From contig JALQBC010000029.1 of NCBI GenBank assembly GCA_023375675.1, forward strand, positions 124,001-188,000: a stretch of 64,000 bases of DNA, written 5' to 3'. Under the pieces are notes generated by a model. The model was not told where the DNA came from. It was given only the letters and a program-made list of their open reading frames with translations, and did not search any database. The translations under genes and the position numbers were made by a program. Below are positions 54,174 through 64,000 of this stretch, piece by piece; the stretch's first letter is position 1, and every line of letters begins with the position of its first letter. The stretch is from Cytospora piceicola (Eukaryota; Ascomycota; Sordariomycetes; Diaporthales; Cytosporaceae).

Positions 54174-55414
54174 TCAAATAAGCGTCTCCTCTCCAGACGC
54201 CACAACAACCTCGAGCTTTCGCAAAATGGTTTGGTACAAGAACAGCATGCATCCGCTTTGTATGCTGGTCCAAACGAAGCGAGGTCCCACACCCCTGAAC
54301 CATCCGCCGAGACCTTCATGCTTGTATATTATCCCCAGCCCTGTGAACACGGATGACGTCTCAAGCTTGGGTGCTCCGCGCCGAGGCCTGTGCGTCGAGG
54401 GCGAGGAGGTAGAAATGTTGCGTTTCGTTTCCTTCTGCTTCATTGCCTCCGTTGCTTGTGTGATATGAGGATCCACGGAGCCCTTTGTACTCTGAGAACT
54501 CGGCGGGGTCTGCACCTGGGTCTGCAGGCGCGTCTTCACAACGTCGAGGGGGCAGGTCATGGCACCTGCTAGACCACCGCCCGCTGCGCCGGTCAGGAAC
54601 TCCAGTGATGTGCCTAAGTCCCTGCTCCCCTTCCATTCCCGGGCCCATGACTGGAACTGCTCGTAGAACATGAACTGTAGAGCTGAGAAGGGTAGATCGC
54701 GGTACAAGGTTGCCTGGTAGCCGGAGAAAAGAGCAAAAGGGCCTTCTGCGCGCACAATCGTCCTTGCGGCGTCGACTGTGCCGCGGTAGTTGTAGCCGGA
54801 GCTGAAATGGGGGTTGTTGTAGCGACCTTGGAGCTGTAACCTGGTCTTGAGGACCTCTGATGGCACGTAGACGATGGATGCGGTAAGGTCTCCGAGGAAT
54901 CCTGTGTACTATATTAGCCGTTGCCAGGTATCGCTCGATTGTATAGTTGGTCGGGGCCGTACCACTTGTGAGGTATGCAATATGCGGCTGAATGCCAAAA
55001 TCGATCAACGTGCGCTTCGAGAACTCGTATGTGCCAAAGAATAATACTGTCCCGGGGAATGACCCGAGAAGTGCCGGGGCCCATCCGCTGTATAGACCCC
55101 TTCTTACGCCTTCTTGCCGGAGTATGGTTACGTATGAGGAGCCGAGCGAGGTGTATTTCGAGGGAATGTGAGGGTCGCCCTGTTGCCGTGTCTTGACCGT
55201 ATCCAAAGAGTGCATGAGCATGTCACCAGTGGTTCCCCCGAGACCGCCAGCGATCATGGACTGTGGAAGAAAAAGTAACTGATCAGCATTTTCTCGACGA
55301 GGGAGGACGCCTTAGGTCGGCACCCGGCGGAGGTGGGCGGTAGCGGTGACGAATTCATACATGAAGGTAGGGCTGGCGACCCTCATCGTAATCGTCCTGT
55401 TCGTCGTTTGCCAT
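54174..55414 (-). CDS. MME1: mitochondrial carrier family protein (Mme1/YMR166C-like)
   Basis: Exons on minus: 55414-55361, 55260-54963 and 54901-54174; 359 aa. Carriers move solutes across the inner mitochondrial membrane; yeast Mme1 is described as a magnesium exporter. All three repeats keep the PX[DE]XX[KR]-type signature: HSLDTVKTR, VPSEVLKTR and CPLDVVKTR. The start (MANDEQDDYDEGRQPYLH) is joined to SMIAGGLGGTTGDM, as typical of this subfamily; GVRRGLYSGWAPALLGSFPG and GYQATLYRDLPFSALQFMFY support it. A polar insert of about 40 residues with basic KQKETKRN lies in the third repeat loop. The substrate assignment is by resemblance to YMR166C only; a SAM-carrier-type protein is the alternative. 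Confidence 0.85.
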
Positions 55415-56219
55415 GTTATGAAGCACATGCGGTCTCCTCAAAATGCTGACGTCGGTGGGCTAGTCGAGGTGGGCGGAAGGCGCATGGCTGGGCGACCCCA
55501 GAAAGAAGCTTTGCGCCGTGAGAGAGCCTACGCCAGGATTGGCTGCGGCAGACCCAGTAGACGAAGCTCTGCGAGGTGGGGGCGAGGCAGGTTCTGACCG
55601 CAGTTGTTACAGGAAGCCCGGGGGGTTGTGTCGCGTACGATATTGGCGGGCTTGAGGTCGGAATAGAGGTATACTACCAAGGTTTCTTCAAAATTTGGTG
55701 GTGACGACGGCCCGATCACCCAAGAAATATATTTCGGCCGGAAAACTTGGGCCCCGTCGGCCGACCTTGCTGACTGATGGCCTGTGCACTGCGTCCAAGA
55801 CACGTTCTCGTCAACACGATTGAATAGGCTCTTGTCTGTTGTTTTAATCTTTCTTCAGTGTCCTACGGCTTGTCAAGTCCCTCCTTTATAATGACATGCA
55901 TTGTTTCAGGAGCAGCAAGCTGCTTGTTGGCTGCATCGTAAGAGAAACCCCGAGAACGACGTCCATTCATCCGAGTGCAAAGGCAAATGACGGCATTATC
56001 ACCATCGGCACCGAGCCGCACAAGATTCCCAGTGTAGCATTGATCGGGTCAACCGGCCACGCCTGTCTGGTTTACCGAATTCCCCAGGATCGCTCTCAAC
56101 TCTTTTCTAAGTGTCTGAATGCGCACATTACATTGCGCGGTGTAATGCACGAGTGTATACCAAATGCTATTGAATGGACTCTGTGGTGAGTTACTGGTTC
56201 TCTTCCATTGGCCTTTTAT
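55415..56219. other. intergenic between tandem minus-strand genes
   Basis: Promoter of the carrier and 3' region of IMP2. A 97-codon plus frame (55896-56189) shows no protein character. Nothing else seen. Confidence 0.45.
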
Positions 56220-56865
56220 TCAATCCCTGAAACTGGCAAGACGATCTGGATGTTCCCACCATTTCACTCTCTGGGCCTTGCGGAAGGGCCACAGAATATG
56301 CGTGAGACGCCCCTCAATAAGCCGGATCGAAATTGGCCCAAACGTATTGCTATCAGTTGTGTTACTTCCGTCGCCTTCTACCCAGACATGATTCGGTGGC
56401 ACGCGGATGAATGAGTTTGGAAATGGTGGCCGAGTGTGGACAATGTCGCCTGGAAGTCCGACGATCCGTTTGACGGTCAGCGCTTCAGGCTTCATGGGGT
56501 TGCTGCAGCAAGTACGGTAATTGTCAGTCCTTCGCTGTTGCTTTTTGGTTCGTGCGACACTGCACTGCCAGAGTGCTATATACAGGCTGGACTTACTGGA
56601 ACGTTACGACCATCCCCCTCTGCAGGTCCTCTTGTGCGTAGAGCTTCCAGTTCAAGCAGATGTCCCCCCATCTTGTCTCGTTGTAGCGATCGTTCAGGTA
56701 AGGGTACATAGAGGGACCCTCAATCCTGGTCGTCCCTACGACATGCTTGTCGATAAAGAGTAGCACCGGGGCCCATGTGAGGGTGAGGAATATGTACCGA
56801 AAGTTGTCGCGGGCGAAGGAAGAGGCTGTTCTCCTAAGACTCGTCCATGCCGATCCGACGGCCAT
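56220..56865 (-). CDS. IMP2: mitochondrial inner membrane protease subunit 2
   Basis: Exons on minus: 56865-56597 and 56502-56220 (94-nt intron); 183 aa (yeast Imp2 is 177). It is a signal peptidase I-like Ser/Lys protease that removes sorting signals on the outer face of the inner membrane. Catalytic Ser52 lies in IEGPSMYPYL and Lys101 in VKRIVGLPGD; GHIC-type C-terminal sequence NTFGPISIRLIEGRLTHILWP matches the GPI/L box of this family. A single membrane anchor is at about 24-38 (YIFLTLTWAPVLLFI). The start is ATG 56865, as the longer frame begins with GTG just after a stop. Imp1 is less likely given the length and N-terminus. Confidence 0.92.
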
Positions 56866-57251
56866 TTGTAAGGAGCGCCGTTCGAGAGGCTTTCTGGATG
56901 AATTGGGCACTCATCGACCAGGCAAGTCCGCGACGAAGACGGGCGAAATTTGAGCTCTCTTGAAGCTTTGGATGGGAACCAAGCAGCTGGCGGTCGCGCG
57001 ATGGAGCCCGGACCTCGGATCCGCTTCCGGCCGGCAAAAATATCGAACCGTCACTACTCAGACCCAACCTAAGCAACAATCCACTGGCCCGCCAAACAAC
57101 TCAAAACACACGGCCGGCGACAACGCTTTGCCTAGCACACCGTGAAGCAACCAGACCCCGACAGCCGCCTGTCAATGCTGGCATGCTGAGTTTGCCCCCA
57201 ACCGCTGTGCTGTCCAGTCGACAACCGAGACGAAATGTCGATCGATAGGCC
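56866..57251. promoter_or_regulatory. divergent promoter, IMP2 / PPR-like gene
   Basis: 386 nt separate the two start codons, so the two mitochondrial genes very likely share promoter DNA. I did not identify a specific site. Confidence 0.55.
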
Positions 57252-60200
57252 ATGTCCTTCTCGCTGCTTCGTGTGCCAAAGAAGGCAGCCCTGACAGCTC
57301 TGCGCGGGCTGGTCGTCGGCACTTCTTGCACACTTGTTCTAGTCACAGAGGACCGCCGCCGGCGCATCAACCAGGCCCGAAGTGCGATTCGAACTGCTGA
57401 AAAGATTTGCCTGGTCAAGCAGTACCACGCCACGAGGTCCGCCCCTCACCAGGAGTCCGATTATGCCGCTGCCGTGACCAGCCTCGAGGAAGGGCTCCCC
57501 TCCGCTGCGTACGAGATCTCGAACAGGCCCATTCATAAGGACCGGGAGATTTCACCAAAAGAAGCGCCAGGACATGCACGGCAGGCGCCTACCGCTACTA
57601 CGGGAACCAGAGGCTCGGCGCAAACCAGTCGTGTGCGTACTCGACACTTTCGCGTCGCCGGGTCCGCTTCAGAACGGCGCAACCACCGAATCCCACCACC
57701 GTCGTTCATGCCGCCTATTCCGGCTCCTGTGAATACTGCGAGTCCACTGGAACTCCCCGGCTTCGGAGTTGATGAAAACGTTAGACGAATGAGGGAAGCA
57801 CCCATCCTAGGGGATGCTGAGAGCCTTGAAGATGCAGTCAATATTTTCAGGAAAACAACACAAAGAAACACCCTCACCAAGGAGGACAAGTCAATGCTTA
57901 TTGAGGCTGCCGCTCCTCTCTGCCGCAAGTGCCAAGAAGTAGGCATGATGGACCAGGCTGAGCAGACCCTCCGCAGTGTCTTGGGGCTCGGCCCATTGTG
58001 GGAGCTTGAATATTATGCCTGCAACCCACAACCCATCATTGACTACGCGACCAACGCAGCGGCATTGGAAATAGCCAAGATGAAGTCTCCCAGCGAGACG
58101 GATGCCAGTGCCGACCGTCCTGCCAAATGCCCAGAGCTTGATCAGGCATTTGCCTTGCTGTTGCCAAAGTTCAAAGACGCTATCCTGAAAGGGCCACAGT
58201 TACGCGACTGGCAGCCGACTGCTGAGCATGTCATGGAGTTGGCCTTCAAACTCGGCGAGGTCGATCGAGCTGCGGACGTTTTTTGGCGCATTCAACACTA
58301 CACTGGGAAAGCTGACTATCGAGTCACGCAATGGTTCATGGGCCGTCTCTTCGAGCAGAAGGACTTCTCCCGCGTCGTCAATACGTTCAGTCTACTGCAC
58401 AAGAGCCTTTCCGAGGTCCCCAGCGAGACGTGGTATGCCGTCGGAGATACCGTGACCGACGCTGTCGTCGCAGCCAATAATCAGAAACCAGCGAAGGTGC
58501 TTCAACACCTCTTGGCCCAGTGTCCAATTCACTGCGAAGTGCGGACAACATGGGCGACCAAACTCCTATATTGTCATTGGCAGCGGGAGCAAAACTTCCA
58601 GGCGTCGGTGGACTTGTTCCGACAATTCGACGAGACCTATGGCGACAGAATTGGTCTCGCAAAGGTCACATATCCTGATGGTGTATACCGCGTGATGATT
58701 CAAATCGCCGTGGAAGCTGAGGAATGGGAAACTGTCGACAACTTCATGGGCCGGCTACAGCAAATCAAGCCTTCCGCTCAGAAAGACGCCCGGATCCTCG
58801 GACTGCTTGCTTTGGCGAAGGCGAAGATGGGCGATTGGAACGGGGTATGGCAAGATTTCAACAAGATGGAAGTGAAGGACCGCATTGAAGATATCTTCGT
58901 TCCCATCCTGAAGGAATTCGTCACGTGTCATACGATCAGCGAGACCGAGGAGTTCATGAAGGGCTACATCGACGAACTCCAAGTACCAGTTTGCCGCTAC
59001 ATGGTCAATGTGGTGGCCAACCAGTACGGTGCTATCCGAAACGTTGAGCTCTTTGTAAGCTGGCTGGAATATTGCAGCCAAGCCGGATTCGAGGTTGATG
59101 CAGCCTTCAGCAATGCTATCCTCATCAATTGCAGGCGCAGATGGGATTTCAGTTTCAATCAGTTGAAGATTATGTACCGCAAGCTCCAGCTACTCAGCCG
59201 CAACTTTGTCGACAACCTCACTGAGCGGACCATGCTCGCTGCGGCCGTGCGGGCCGGCCACGGTAACCAAAAGAAAAAGAAGACACTCAACATGCACATT
59301 GCGTCCCTAGGCATCAAAACTAGAAACCTGTCCACGACAAGGAAGTCCAGAGACCCAGAGGATACACGGCTCGAGATGCGGGAAGCGATAACATTACGCA
59401 AGCATCACATAGCGATCGCCATATACAAAACAGCACTCTATCGGGGCTTGTCATTGGACGACGGCCATCTGCGGCTTGCCGTCAATGCGGCTTTGAAAAC
59501 TGGTCCAGGCAACACACAGATGGCTCTCAATATGATCATAGAAGCAAAAGCAAGAGGCATGGATGTTAGCTTGTCGACCATGCCCGTGTTTCACTCTTTG
59601 CTCCAGCAGATCTTCTCGGGGGATACATCGGACAAGGATAATCTTCTCCGGCAAGTCCAGGGATTGATTGGACGCTTTGAGAGCAACGGGCTCAGCCTTC
59701 CAGCGTCAGCCCTGACACGCGCAGCCCATCTTTGCGTACGGGCACGCCACTTTTCAGGGGCCATCTCTTTAGCAAAGTTGGCGCTCGAACGTAGGGGCGT
59801 TGCGTACCCCTGGGACGGTCCCACCTTCTCGCTGTTCCTTATGGCATACACACACATGGTTGACATCCAAGGCATGCGGTGGGCCATCGTTGGCGCGTAC
59901 CACCAGTCTTACTTCCACAAGCAGGCAGTCCACAAGGCGCTCAAGGACGCGCGGAACCTACTTACCAAGGCGATCCAGACGAAGGATGTGCATCAGGCCA
60001 TTGCTGTATTGGACAAGGCTGCTGACAGGGTGCTTCTCATGCGAGAGCTGATGGTCAAGGAGCGGAAGGACCTGGAGAAGGACACCGTTGATATTATGAG
60101 AGAGGCTGCGTTGGAAGCGGAGCAACAGCGGGCCCGAAACGGCCAAGGGCCCGGAGATGACCACTTCGACAGCGAAAGTGAAATGGCACACAGGAAGCGA

Positions 60201-60398
60201 CAGGATTTACTGCGCGAGATTGAGCAACAGGAACGACGCGAGGTAGAGGCCGAGCAGATGAGAATAGCTGCGAGGAAGGCAGAGATGAGAGAAAGGGCCC
60301 AGGCGTTTGACGAGCTCAGGTGGGAAGAGGACGAGAATGCGGACGAGATGGAGAAGATGATGATGGAAAACAAATATGTTGTCCCCGGTGGGTTCTGA
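57252..60398 (+). CDS. mitochondrial helical-repeat (PPR-like) protein
   Basis: Single exon, 1048 aa. The N-terminus is basic and free of acidic residues for about 30 positions (MSFSLLRVPKKAALTALRGL), as in mitochondrial presequences, and contains a hydrophobic patch (GLVVGTSCTLVLV). From about 210 to 960 the protein is a run of paired helices about 35 residues apart, such as DWQPTAEHVMELAFKLGEVD, EWETVDNFMGRLQQIKPSA and GVWQDFNKMEVKDRIEDIF, which fit divergent pentatricopeptide units. A long charged helix (about 965-1040, EIEQQERREVEAEQM) ends the protein. Fungal PPR proteins bind mitochondrial transcripts for processing or translation; the target here is unknown. Single-exon, intact. Confidence 0.75.
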   Translation: MSFSLLRVPKKAALTALRGLVVGTSCTLVLVTEDRRRRINQARSAIRTAEKICLVKQYHATRSAPHQESDYAAAVTSLEEGLPSAAYEISNRPIHKDREISPKEAPGHARQAPTATTGTRGSAQTSRVRTRHFRVAGSASERRNHRIPPPSFMPPIPAPVNTASPLELPGFGVDENVRRMREAPILGDAESLEDAVNIFRKTTQRNTLTKEDKSMLIEAAAPLCRKCQEVGMMDQAEQTLRSVLGLGPLWELEYYACNPQPIIDYATNAAALEIAKMKSPSETDASADRPAKCPELDQAFALLLPKFKDAILKGPQLRDWQPTAEHVMELAFKLGEVDRAADVFWRIQHYTGKADYRVTQWFMGRLFEQKDFSRVVNTFSLLHKSLSEVPSETWYAVGDTVTDAVVAANNQKPAKVLQHLLAQCPIHCEVRTTWATKLLYCHWQREQNFQASVDLFRQFDETYGDRIGLAKVTYPDGVYRVMIQIAVEAEEWETVDNFMGRLQQIKPSAQKDARILGLLALAKAKMGDWNGVWQDFNKMEVKDRIEDIFVPILKEFVTCHTISETEEFMKGYIDELQVPVCRYMVNVVANQYGAIRNVELFVSWLEYCSQAGFEVDAAFSNAILINCRRRWDFSFNQLKIMYRKLQLLSRNFVDNLTERTMLAAAVRAGHGNQKKKKTLNMHIASLGIKTRNLSTTRKSRDPEDTRLEMREAITLRKHHIAIAIYKTALYRGLSLDDGHLRLAVNAALKTGPGNTQMALNMIIEAKARGMDVSLSTMPVFHSLLQQIFSGDTSDKDNLLRQVQGLIGRFESNGLSLPASALTRAAHLCVRARHFSGAISLAKLALERRGVAYPWDGPTFSLFLMAYTHMVDIQGMRWAIVGAYHQSYFHKQAVHKALKDARNLLTKAIQTKDVHQAIAVLDKAADRVLLMRELMVKERKDLEKDTVDIMREAALEAEQQRARNGQGPGDDHFDSESEMAHRKRQDLLREIEQQERREVEAEQMRIAARKAEMRERAQAFDELRWEEDENADEMEKMMMENKYVVPGGF

Positions 60399-61284
60399 GG
60401 GGGTCGTATGTCCAATGCTTTCCACTACGACGATCTAAATACCCATCTACTACTATATAGCTACCTTATATGTTCCTATTCCCATGATAGAGACTCACAA
60501 TGTGTGCAAGCACGATAGACGATGGGAAATACCATCTTTTGAGAGACCCCCAAAGAAACACGCCTCGTCGTGACCACACCAATTACCCATCCATGGCCTG
60601 CTCTCAGTTTACCGGCATTTCTTCTACGTTCTTTTGCATCCGTGAGCTCTGCCAGTCACAAATTCCCAAGATCGAAATTGTCACTGCCCTCGAAATAGCC
60701 ATGAGGCCATTAACGAACGACATGTGATAGTGGCGGTCAGTTGAAGGCGGGTTTGATTGGCCAATCAGCTGCGGCGATTGCCGGGTGGCATGACTGTAGG
60801 GGCCAATCGACGAAAATTTGTAGAGCTTTACAGGGCTCTCATGGCCGAATCTGGAAGCGTCGGCAGGGGAAAACCCCACTAAAAGACTGATGGGGTCCTG
60901 TAGTCAGTCGTCTACGCAGAATTGGCTTGTGATGATCACCACATTGTTCCAAGACTCAACGACGAGAGTTTTGAAGGATCAGGTCAACATCTTGGGATTA
61001 CCAGACCCCAGCTTCTCTACCCATACGTTTTGAAGAGAAATCTCCTTCATACTCTAATTTCACACATTTCTAGCGAACTTTCAACAAAATTCGCAAAAAC
61101 CAGTCGCTATAATTGACGTCGTTGGACACTCAACAAACTCGCTACCGAACCCAGTACCTGCAACAAAGGAGGAAAACGTCTTACATACGGCCTCTCTCCT
61201 TCTCAGACCAGACTCATCGTATCGCCGCACCCTGTCGATCTTTCCTCTCGCATATATACCCACGAGAACACAACTACCGTATAC
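60399..61284. other. intergenic with ERG1 promoter
   Basis: PPR-like gene 3' UTR followed by the ERG1 promoter. The block at 60756-60807 is described separately. A pyrimidine-rich leader (61180-61260) precedes the ATG. No gene seen. Confidence 0.5.
60756..60807. promoter_or_regulatory. CCAAT / SRE-like / CCAAT block upstream of ERG1
   Basis: Three motifs in 52 nt: ATTGGCCAAT (60756-60765, two CCAAT boxes back to back), an SRE-like site on minus (60784-60794, GTCATGCCACC) and CCAAT (60803-60807). The SRE-like site fits RTCABSCCACY, which I recall as the Aspergillus SrbA consensus, at all positions. A weaker SRE-like site (ATCACCACAT) lies at 60935-60944. The block is about 480-530 nt upstream of the ERG1 ATG. 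Site function is inferred. Confidence 0.5.
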
Positions 61285-62781
61285 ATGGCCTCCGCCTTCC
61301 AAACATCAACAGCCTCGCTGCGAAAGGAGCGCCGCGAGCGTTACCACGAAGCCGATGTCGTGGTCGTCGGTGCCGGCATCTTCGGATGCGCAGTCGCTTA
61401 CTCCCTCGCCAATCAGGGCCGCAGCGTAATCCTCCTCGAGAGATGGATGCACCAGCCGGATAGGATAGTCGGCGAGCTCCTCCAGCCGGGAGGTTGCGCC
61501 GCGCTGCGCAAATTGGGACTTGGACACTGCCTCGAGGGGATCGACGCGGTGCCTTGCTATGGCTATCATATCCTCTTCCACGGGGAGGAGGTTGTCTTCC
61601 CTTACCCCGCGACGGATGACAATGGGGAGGTGATCCTTTCGGAGAAGAAGACGGCAGGCACGGATTACAAGAAGGCGGAGGGCAGGGGTTTCCACCACGG
61701 ACGGTTCATAATGCAGCTGCGGAAGAGCTGTCTGGCCCACCCCAACATCTCAGTGGTCGAGACCGAGGTCACGGACACGATCGTCGGCGAGCACGGCCCG
61801 GAGATCCTCGGCGTGCAGACCAGGACGGCGGACCCCACCACGGGCGAGAAAAGACCGGACTTCTTCTTCGGCAAGCTCACCATCATCGCCGACGGCTACG
61901 CGTCCAAGTTCCGCAAGCAGTACATCGGCAAGACGCCCGAGGTCAAGTCCAAGTTCTACGCGCTCGAGCTGATCGACTGCCCCATCCAGCCGTCCGGGTA
62001 CGGCCACGTCATCATCGGCAAGACCTTCCCCGTGCTGCTCTACGCCATCGGCAGCCACGAGACGCGCGCGCTCATCGACGTCCCCGTCGACCTGCCCGCC
62101 GCCTCGCCCGAGAACGGCGGCGTGCGGGGCTACATCCGCAACGTCGTCATGCCCTCGCTGCCCAAGGAGGTCCACCCGTGCTGGGAGGCCGCGCTCGCCG
62201 ACGGCAAGATCCCCAAGAGCATGCCCAACAGCTGGCTGCCGCCGACGAACCAGACGGCGCACCCGGGCGTGATGGTCCTGGGCGACGCCATGAACATGCG
62301 GCACCCGCTCACGGGCGGCGGCATGACCGTCGCCTTCAACGACGTGGTGATCCTGTCGGAGCTGCTCGGGGACGTGCCCGACCTCGGCGACGCCGCGGCC
62401 GTGCGGGGCGCCATGAAGCAGTTCCACTGGCGGCGCAAGAACCTCTCGTCCATCATCAACGTCCTCGCCATGGCGCTGTACAGCCTCTTCGCCGCCGACA
62501 GCCCGCAGCTCCGGGCCCTGCGCATGGGCTGCTTCGCCTACTTCCAGAGGGGCGTCACCGAGGAGCCGACGGGCCTGCTGGGCGGCCTCATCCACAGGCC
62601 GTGGGTCCTGTTCTGCCACTTCTTCACCGTGGCCTTCCTGGGCATCTACCTGCACGCGCTCGACGTCATGGGCGGCGTGTTCGGCATACTCAAGCTCCCG
62701 GTCGCCATCTTCGACGCGGTCCTGATCCTCTGGAAGGCCTGTGTGGTGTTCTTGCCCATCATGTATCGGGAGGCGATATAG
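61285..62781 (+). CDS. ERG1: squalene monooxygenase (squalene epoxidase)
   Basis: Single exon, 498 aa (yeast Erg1 is 496). It converts squalene to 2,3-oxidosqualene with FAD, NADPH and O2 in the ER membrane, the step blocked by allylamines. Motifs: FAD-binding GAGIFG at 29-34; RIVGELLQPGG at about 59-69; GFHHGRFIMQLR at about 131-142; second FAD motif at 333-346 (GDAMNMRHPLTGGG), followed by MTVAFNDVVILSELL. The C-terminus is hydrophobic (about 435-490, FFTVAFLGIYLHALDVMGG, LILWKACVVFLPI), serving as the membrane anchor. Codons from about 61880 onward are strongly GC-ending. The upstream CCAAT/SRE-like block suggests sterol and oxygen control. Confidence 0.97.
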   Translation: MASAFQTSTASLRKERRERYHEADVVVVGAGIFGCAVAYSLANQGRSVILLERWMHQPDRIVGELLQPGGCAALRKLGLGHCLEGIDAVPCYGYHILFHGEEVVFPYPATDDNGEVILSEKKTAGTDYKKAEGRGFHHGRFIMQLRKSCLAHPNISVVETEVTDTIVGEHGPEILGVQTRTADPTTGEKRPDFFFGKLTIIADGYASKFRKQYIGKTPEVKSKFYALELIDCPIQPSGYGHVIIGKTFPVLLYAIGSHETRALIDVPVDLPAASPENGGVRGYIRNVVMPSLPKEVHPCWEAALADGKIPKSMPNSWLPPTNQTAHPGVMVLGDAMNMRHPLTGGGMTVAFNDVVILSELLGDVPDLGDAAAVRGAMKQFHWRRKNLSSIINVLAMALYSLFAADSPQLRALRMGCFAYFQRGVTEEPTGLLGGLIHRPWVLFCHFFTVAFLGIYLHALDVMGGVFGILKLPVAIFDAVLILWKACVVFLPIMYREAI

Positions 62782-63323
62782 ATAGGTGCGGCTTGCTGAT
62801 TGGCATGCCGAATCAAGTATAGAAGCAAGAGCGGGTGGGGCATGCGATTAAATTTAGAGGAGGAGGAGGACGGTCCTCAGGTTCCGAAGCACCAAGCCAA
62901 GAATCCTTTCCTGTCTTGTGATCTTCAATTAGAAAGAGGGGGTGGAATAATCCCGTGTTACGATTCGTGTACGCATTTGATGGTAAAGAGTAAAGAGAAG
63001 TGTATATCAGTTTATTTAATCTTAATGCCGACAAGAGAGTCAATGAACTGAAAACAACATGCATGACTGTTCTGGAAATTGTGATGTCTACACAGATATG
63101 TACCTTCCCTCCGTATTACCTTCCAGTGTTCTGTCTGTGGGATGCTTCATTAGACCAAAGGGTCTTGCAAGAGTTTGGTTGAGATCATCATTTGGTTATC
63201 TATGAATCTGTGTGGTCAATTGGAATTGTACAGTATTTAGTATACACAATTCAGTCTTATCCGCCAACGCCTTTCCAAATGTTCTCATCGTAGATGCCTA
63301 CTCAGGGGAGTAACCTGGACGAG
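62782..63323. other. intergenic, convergent 3' ends
   Basis: Between ERG1 (+) and ALG5 (-); AT-rich sequence fit for polyadenylation (62985-63060). No gene seen. Confidence 0.5.
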
Positions 63324-64000
63324 TTATGTCGTCCGCCTTCGATAGACGCCAAACATCCAACTCCCACGTAAGATCGCGAGGCCCAAGGCCATATTGATGC
63401 TGTCCCTGATCAGGCTCATCTTGGATCCGTCCACCTCATGCCAGTCGATGGGCACCTCGGCCACCCTGATCCCGGGCGCCGCGCCAATAACCGTGCCATC
63501 ACTAGCAACAACGGGGGTGGGCGGCGCAGACTCGGCAAGCATCAACATCTCAATGTCAAAGATCCACCCCTCCATATGCATATATGGAATAATGTGGGGA
63601 AGGGCCGCACGGGAGAACAGCTTGAAGCCGCACTGGGTGTCCCGGATGCGCGAGGTTGCAGGCGGCGTCAGGATCATGAGGACGAAGTGGAAGGACTTCA
63701 TGAGGAAGTTGCGAAGGGCCGAGCGCTTCACGACCGCATCGCTGCCGACCAGGTGACCGCGGCTGCCGATCGCGACACCGCGGTTGCTCGCATCCACTAC
63801 GTCCTCGCAGCCTTCGATCAGTCTGCCCAAGTCGCTGAATCTGGAGGCGCCGTCGGCATCCGCAAAGACAATGTACTCGCCGCGGACGTGTCGGAAGCCG
63901 TGAGTGACGGCACCGCCCTTGCCGCGGTTCTTCTCGAGATTGACAACCCGGAGGATGTCGTGCAGATTGTGCTTACGGCTGAATTCGAGCACAACGTTGA
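63324..64000 (-). CDS. ALG5: dolichyl-phosphate beta-glucosyltransferase, 5' part missing at window edge
   Basis: Minus-strand frame ending at 63324 and open through position 64000, so the N-terminus lies outside the window; about 225 residues are seen. Alg5 transfers glucose from UDP-glucose to dolichyl phosphate at the ER for N-glycan assembly. GT-A/family 2 motifs: NRGKGGAVTHGFRHVRG, IVFADADGASRFSDL (DxD-type metal site), RDTQCGFKLFSRAA, GWIFDIEMLML and VPIDWHEVDGSKMSLIRDS, all typical of Alg5 rather than Dpm1. No intron is visible in this part. The N-terminal membrane helix of the family would lie outside the window. Confidence 0.94.
   Translation of the reverse strand, partial: NVVLEFSRKHNLHDILRVVNLEKNRGKGGAVTHGFRHVRGEYIVFADADGASRFSDLGRLIEGCEDVVDASNRGVAIGSRGHLVGSDAVVKRSALRNFLMKSFHFVLMILTPPATSRIRDTQCGFKLFSRAALPHIIPYMHMEGWIFDIEMLMLAESAPPTPVVASDGTVIGAAPGIRVAEVPIDWHEVDGSKMSLIRDSINMALGLAILRGSWMFGVYRRRTT

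Noticed and set aside
61750..62655. 301-codon minus-strand frame inside ERG1
   Set aside because: Antisense shadow of the GC-ending codon tract.

Overview
The window is nuclear DNA of a filamentous ascomycete (Pezizomycotina, most likely Sordariomycetes). Evidence for this: short introns (about 50-150 nt) with GTRNGT donors and CTRAY branch sites, one gene per roughly 3 kb on both strands, a HET-domain gene, a Polycomb EED homologue, a URA2-type CPSase/ATCase fusion with a dead dihydroorotase-like domain, and a fungal TRP channel. I place 21 protein genes. No tRNA, rRNA, transposon, CRISPR array or secondary-metabolite cluster was recognised.

Layout. 0-7.4 kb: a tiny zinc-knuckle protein (+), an unrecognised two-part gene (-) whose first exon appears to be only the ATG, a 2.8 kb gene-free stretch, then a 69-aa single-TM protein (+). 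8-12 kb: a YVC1-type vacuolar TRP channel (-). 14.8-21.7 kb: the pyrimidine CPSase-ATCase gene (+). 22.6-25 kb: a membrane protein with Pro-rich and DGPH repeats (-). 26.9-35.5 kb: eIF2-alpha, a nuclear Ran-binding FG protein and HRQ1 helicase, all on +. 35.9-40 kb: an unknown 199-aa protein and a HET gene (both -), the latter divergent from a complex I subunit gene (+). 41-44.7 kb: an Rrn11-like Pol I factor (+) converging on a ten-exon EED/PRC2 gene (-). 44.7-49.2 kb: the longest gene-free stretch. 49.2-53.7 kb: a PAS protein and a Yip4-type Golgi protein (both +). 54-60.4 kb: three mitochondrial genes in a row (Mme1-like carrier, IMP2 protease subunit, PPR-like protein). 61.3-64 kb: ERG1 squalene epoxidase (+) converging on ALG5, which runs off the right edge.

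Most genes are housekeeping, and nothing links them into one new system. The items most worth a second look are: a CCAAT/SRE-like/CCAAT block upstream of ERG1; an unresolved stop codon or odd intron near the start of EED; two 57-nt introns that are stop-free and a multiple of three; an ATG-only first exon; a dispersed TACCTAGGTA palindrome found only between genes; and the mitochondrial gene trio. All exon boundaries were read by eye from splice signals and frame continuity and are not supported by transcripts.
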